Source of the DNA: CBDUEF01 sp018063485 | GTDB lineage: Bacteria; Pseudomonadota; Alphaproteobacteria; Rhodobacterales; Rhodobacteraceae | NCBI GenBank assembly: GCA_037045435.1 | Contig: JBAOID010000025.1 | Span: 1 to 64,000 of the forward strand | Direction of reading: 5' to 3' | Length of the DNA: 64,000 nt | Made by a program: the position numbers and the translations under genes | Shown: one piece after another, positions 61,425 through 64,000 of the stretch | How the letters are laid out: each line of letters starts with the position of its first letter | Position numbering within the stretch: the stretch's first letter is position 1 | The notes under the pieces: model-generated | Databases searched by the model: none | Seen by the model: the letters and a program-made list of their open reading frames with translations, nothing else | What the model was told of the DNA's origin: nothing

Positions 61425-64000
61425 GCACCCGCCGCCGCGCGGGCGGGGCGGTTTGTGGATCGAACACCGCGATCCCTTGATCCACCAGTGCGATTTCCAG
61501 CCAGCACAACGCCGCAACCCTGGGCATTGCGACGCTCATCTCAACCTCTACAGCCGCGCCCGGCCCAAGCGGGCCGGGCAGGTCTGCATCCCCCACCCGA
61601 ACCTTCAGCACCCGCCCGTCAAGGTGCAGCAACCGCGCCGATAGCGCAAAACCCGCACCCGGTCCCGAGGGCCATTCCCCTCCCGCAAGATTGTGAACCC
61701 GCACCTTCATCCGGTTCACCCCTGCGCGCAGCACACGCGGGCCGCACACCCGAAGCTGCGCCGCCTGAAGGGCGCGCCGCGCAGGCAACGACAAATCCTG
61801 CGTCGGGGCGGGCGGCAGAATACGGGTCTTGCCCTCCATCAGACGTTCCACCATCTCGCCCAAGGGCCGCATCCGTTCGGGCGTCAAGGCGCGCATGTGA
61901 ATACCTTCGATCCCCAGCACCTCGGTGCCCGCCGGATACATCAGCGCGAACCCCATCCGGGGCCGCAAGAAATGGGCCGAAGGCGGATGATAGTCGCATT
62001 CCGTCCAGCCTTGCAGCACCGCAAACGACGCTGGCCGCGAAAAGGCATGGTCAATACTGACAAACAGCGCCACCTCCCGCCCCTCGGCCAGCAAGATCTG
62101 TGCCGCAGCCTCCATCACCCGCGCCCCTGCGCAAAATCCGCCCAGATGCAGTGGCCCCTCGGGCCGGATGCGCCCAATCTCGCCCGCGTAGCGGCGCGCA
62201 AGGGCATGGTCGCTCTGCACATGGCGCCCCGGCATCAGGTAAAGCGAGCGCATGATGTAAAGCGGGCGGTCGGGGGCCAGCACCTCGCGGATCGCCAGAC
62301 ACTCGAAATTGCCCTGCGCACAAAAGAACAGCGGCACCTTTTCCCCCACCGTAGCGGTGCCAAGGATCAGTCCGCCGGGCAGGCTGCGCTGCCCCGGCCA
62401 GGCCGCAGTTTCGCGCAGCAAGAACGCCTCCATCGCATCTTGCGGCACCGCCGGGGGACGATATGCGGCCAGATGATCGACAAAAGCCGTAAAGCGCGGC
62501 GCTTCGAACAACAGATTGCCGGGGACCGGATGGCCGAGCGCCGTTTCCAGCCGCAAAAGGAATTCGGTCGCTGAGAGGCTGTCGCCGCCCGCATCAAAGA
62601 AATCCTCGTCCGGCTGCGGCAGCGGGCCTTGCAGCACCGCCGCCCAGATTGCCGCCACTTGACGCGCCAAAGGGGACAACACCGCGACCGCGGCCACCGC
62701 CGGGCCCGCACGGCGGCGCAGGGCGCTGCGGTCGATCTTGCCGCCACCAAGGCGCGGCAGTTCGGCCATTACTTCAACCGACCGGGGCAGTTTGAACGGC
62801 GCAAGTCGAGGGGTTAGCGCCCTTTGCACCTCTTCGCCCGAGAGAACCACTCCCGGACCCAGCGTTACCGCCAACCCGACCTGCTCGCCATAAGTGGGGT
62901 GCGGCACGGCATAGGCCACGGCCTCGGCCACACCCGGCACGGCCATGGCGGCGCGCTCGACCTCAACCGGAGCGATCTTTTCACCACCTCGGTTGATCAT
63001 CTCCTTGCGCCGCCCGGTCAGATGCAGGAATCCCTCACTGTCCAGCCGTCCCAGATCACCGCTGCGCAACCAGGGCCCATGGAACTGCGCCTCGCGCGCG
63101 GCATCCTCATAACCTGTGGTCACGGCCGGGCCACGGATGCAGATCTCACCTTCGGCCCCCTGCCGCACCGGCGATCCCGTGGGATCGAGCAGCACCACCT
63201 CGGGCCCTGCAATGCGCCCCACGCTACCGGGCTTGCGTTGCCCCGGTGGCGGCGCGTTGGAGGCGACCTGCCCGCAGGTTTCGGTCAGGCCATACATCTG
63301 CACCAGCGCGGTGCCGAACAGCGCTTCGGCCTCGGCCTGCCGCACCGGTGCTAGATCGGACGAAACCGAGCGGATGAAGCGAAGCCGCGCGCCCACGGCC
63401 TGCGCCGTGACAGGATCAAACTCGGCCAGGCAGCGGGCAAGCATCGTGGGCACCATTTGCGCCCAGCTCGCCCCCTGCGCCAACACAGTTGCAGCCATTG
63501 CCGCAGGCGTGCGCGCCGGGCAAAGCGCGACCGACCCGCCAGATACCAGCGGTGCCAGCACCAGATCAACCAGCGCGCCGACATGAAACATCGGCAAGGC
63601 ATGGGCCACGCGATCTGTTGGCGACAGCGCCAGCGTCTGCGCGATTGTCCGTGCGGAATGCCAAAGCTGATCCGCCCGCAGCGGCACCCGCTCTGGGCGT
63701 GCCCGTCGAGCCGGAAGTAAGCAGCACAAGCCCCGCTGGCCGCGCAATGGTCGGCGCAGGCAGCGCGCCCGTGGCCCGCAACATGCCCGTCTCTGGGGCA
63801 AAGCTCAGGAAAAGCGCGCCCGCGACTTGCGCAAGTGCCGCCGCCGCTGCGTCCTGCGGCAGGGCGATCACCGCATCAACACCGGCTTGGACAAGGATTT
63901 CCGCCTGTTCGGCCTGCGTCAGCGCATTATTCAGCGGCAGCACACTGAGCCGTTCAGACAGGCCAAGGATGGCCACCGCCGTGGCCGGATGATCTGGCAA
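61399..64000 (-). CDS. NRPS-like protein: adenylation - carrier - thioesterase - extra C-terminal domain (5' end beyond the window)
   Basis: The A-domain enters from the right edge (LSVLPLNNALTQAEQAEILV; GLVLLTSGSTGTP, A3). An extra base near 63694 breaks the frame. The rest reads VQMYGLTETCGQVASN, WLRSGDLGRLDSEGFLHLTG, RRKEMINRGGEKIAPVEVER, and LPRLGGGKIDRSAL (A10 Lys). The carrier domain is DEDFFDAGGDSLSATEFLLR (pantetheine Ser). A type I thioesterase follows: PLFFCAQGNFECLAIREVLA, PLHLGGFCAGARVMEAAAQI (Cys in place of the nucleophile Ser), SIDHAF, and a late GIHM His. The last about 110 residues form a beta-rich domain (VRVHNLAGGEWPSGPGAG). No condensation domain is visible. Confidence 0.85.

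Noticed and set aside
1..64000. CRISPR arrays, rRNA genes or classical riboswitches.
   Set aside because: I saw no regularly spaced direct repeats, no rRNA sequence, and no conserved riboswitch core; the only RNA gene I can support is tRNA-Pro.

Overview
The window looks like chromosomal DNA of a Rhodobacterales (Rhodobacteraceae) alphaproteobacterium. The evidence is the run trpG-trpD-trpC-moaC-moeA-lexA-comEC-gltX-gltA, a GAAC-N7-GAAC SOS box in front of lexA, a DUF2793 fibre gene and Mu-like genes resembling rhodobacterial phages. No species can be named from sequence alone.

Layout. Positions 1-9.2 kb are a mobile-DNA graveyard: a P4-type integrase running off the left edge, a broken second integrase, pieces of two IS3-family elements, an IS110-family element, an apparently complete IS256-family element, another IS3 remnant, and a deleted Mu-like prophage remnant (HTH regulator, DUF3164, terminase, DUF3489) joined to an IS5 remnant. 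Two copies of a 39-bp palindromic element sit inside transposase genes here. From 9.2 to 49.5 kb the DNA is mostly housekeeping: a DUF2793 fibre protein, exporters, yebC, an SLC13 permease, ymdB, kbl-tdh (threonine catabolism), selO, tRNA-Pro(UGG), pdxH, then a forward run fabI-lysE-gpt-DUF2127-aminotransferase-ppiD-trpE, yibQ on the other strand, trpGDC-moaC-moeA-lexA, comEC, gltX, gltA, a divergent PLP decarboxylase / Lrp pair, and valS.

From 49.7 to 56.7 kb lies a coherent membrane redox locus. A response regulator-histidine kinase-VIT family transporter operon reads left. A small PepSY protein, a DUF2271 protein, a PepSY-flavodoxin-ferredoxin reductase fusion and an ApbE flavin transferase read right. 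The DUF2271 protein carries an ApbE-type flavinylation motif, so this is best read as a regulated electron-export or metal-reduction system. From 56.9 kb on there is a B12-binding radical SAM enzyme, an IS481-family element, and a specialised-metabolism edge: a 27-codon ORF coupled to a cytochrome P450, convergent with an NRPS-like A-T-TE protein cut by the right edge.

Quality caveat. Many indispensable genes (fabI, trpE, trpC, lexA, gltA, comEC, valS) contain single-base frameshifts, mostly extra bases. These are far more likely sequence errors than real decay, so frameshifts in the IS and phage genes should not by themselves be taken as biology.
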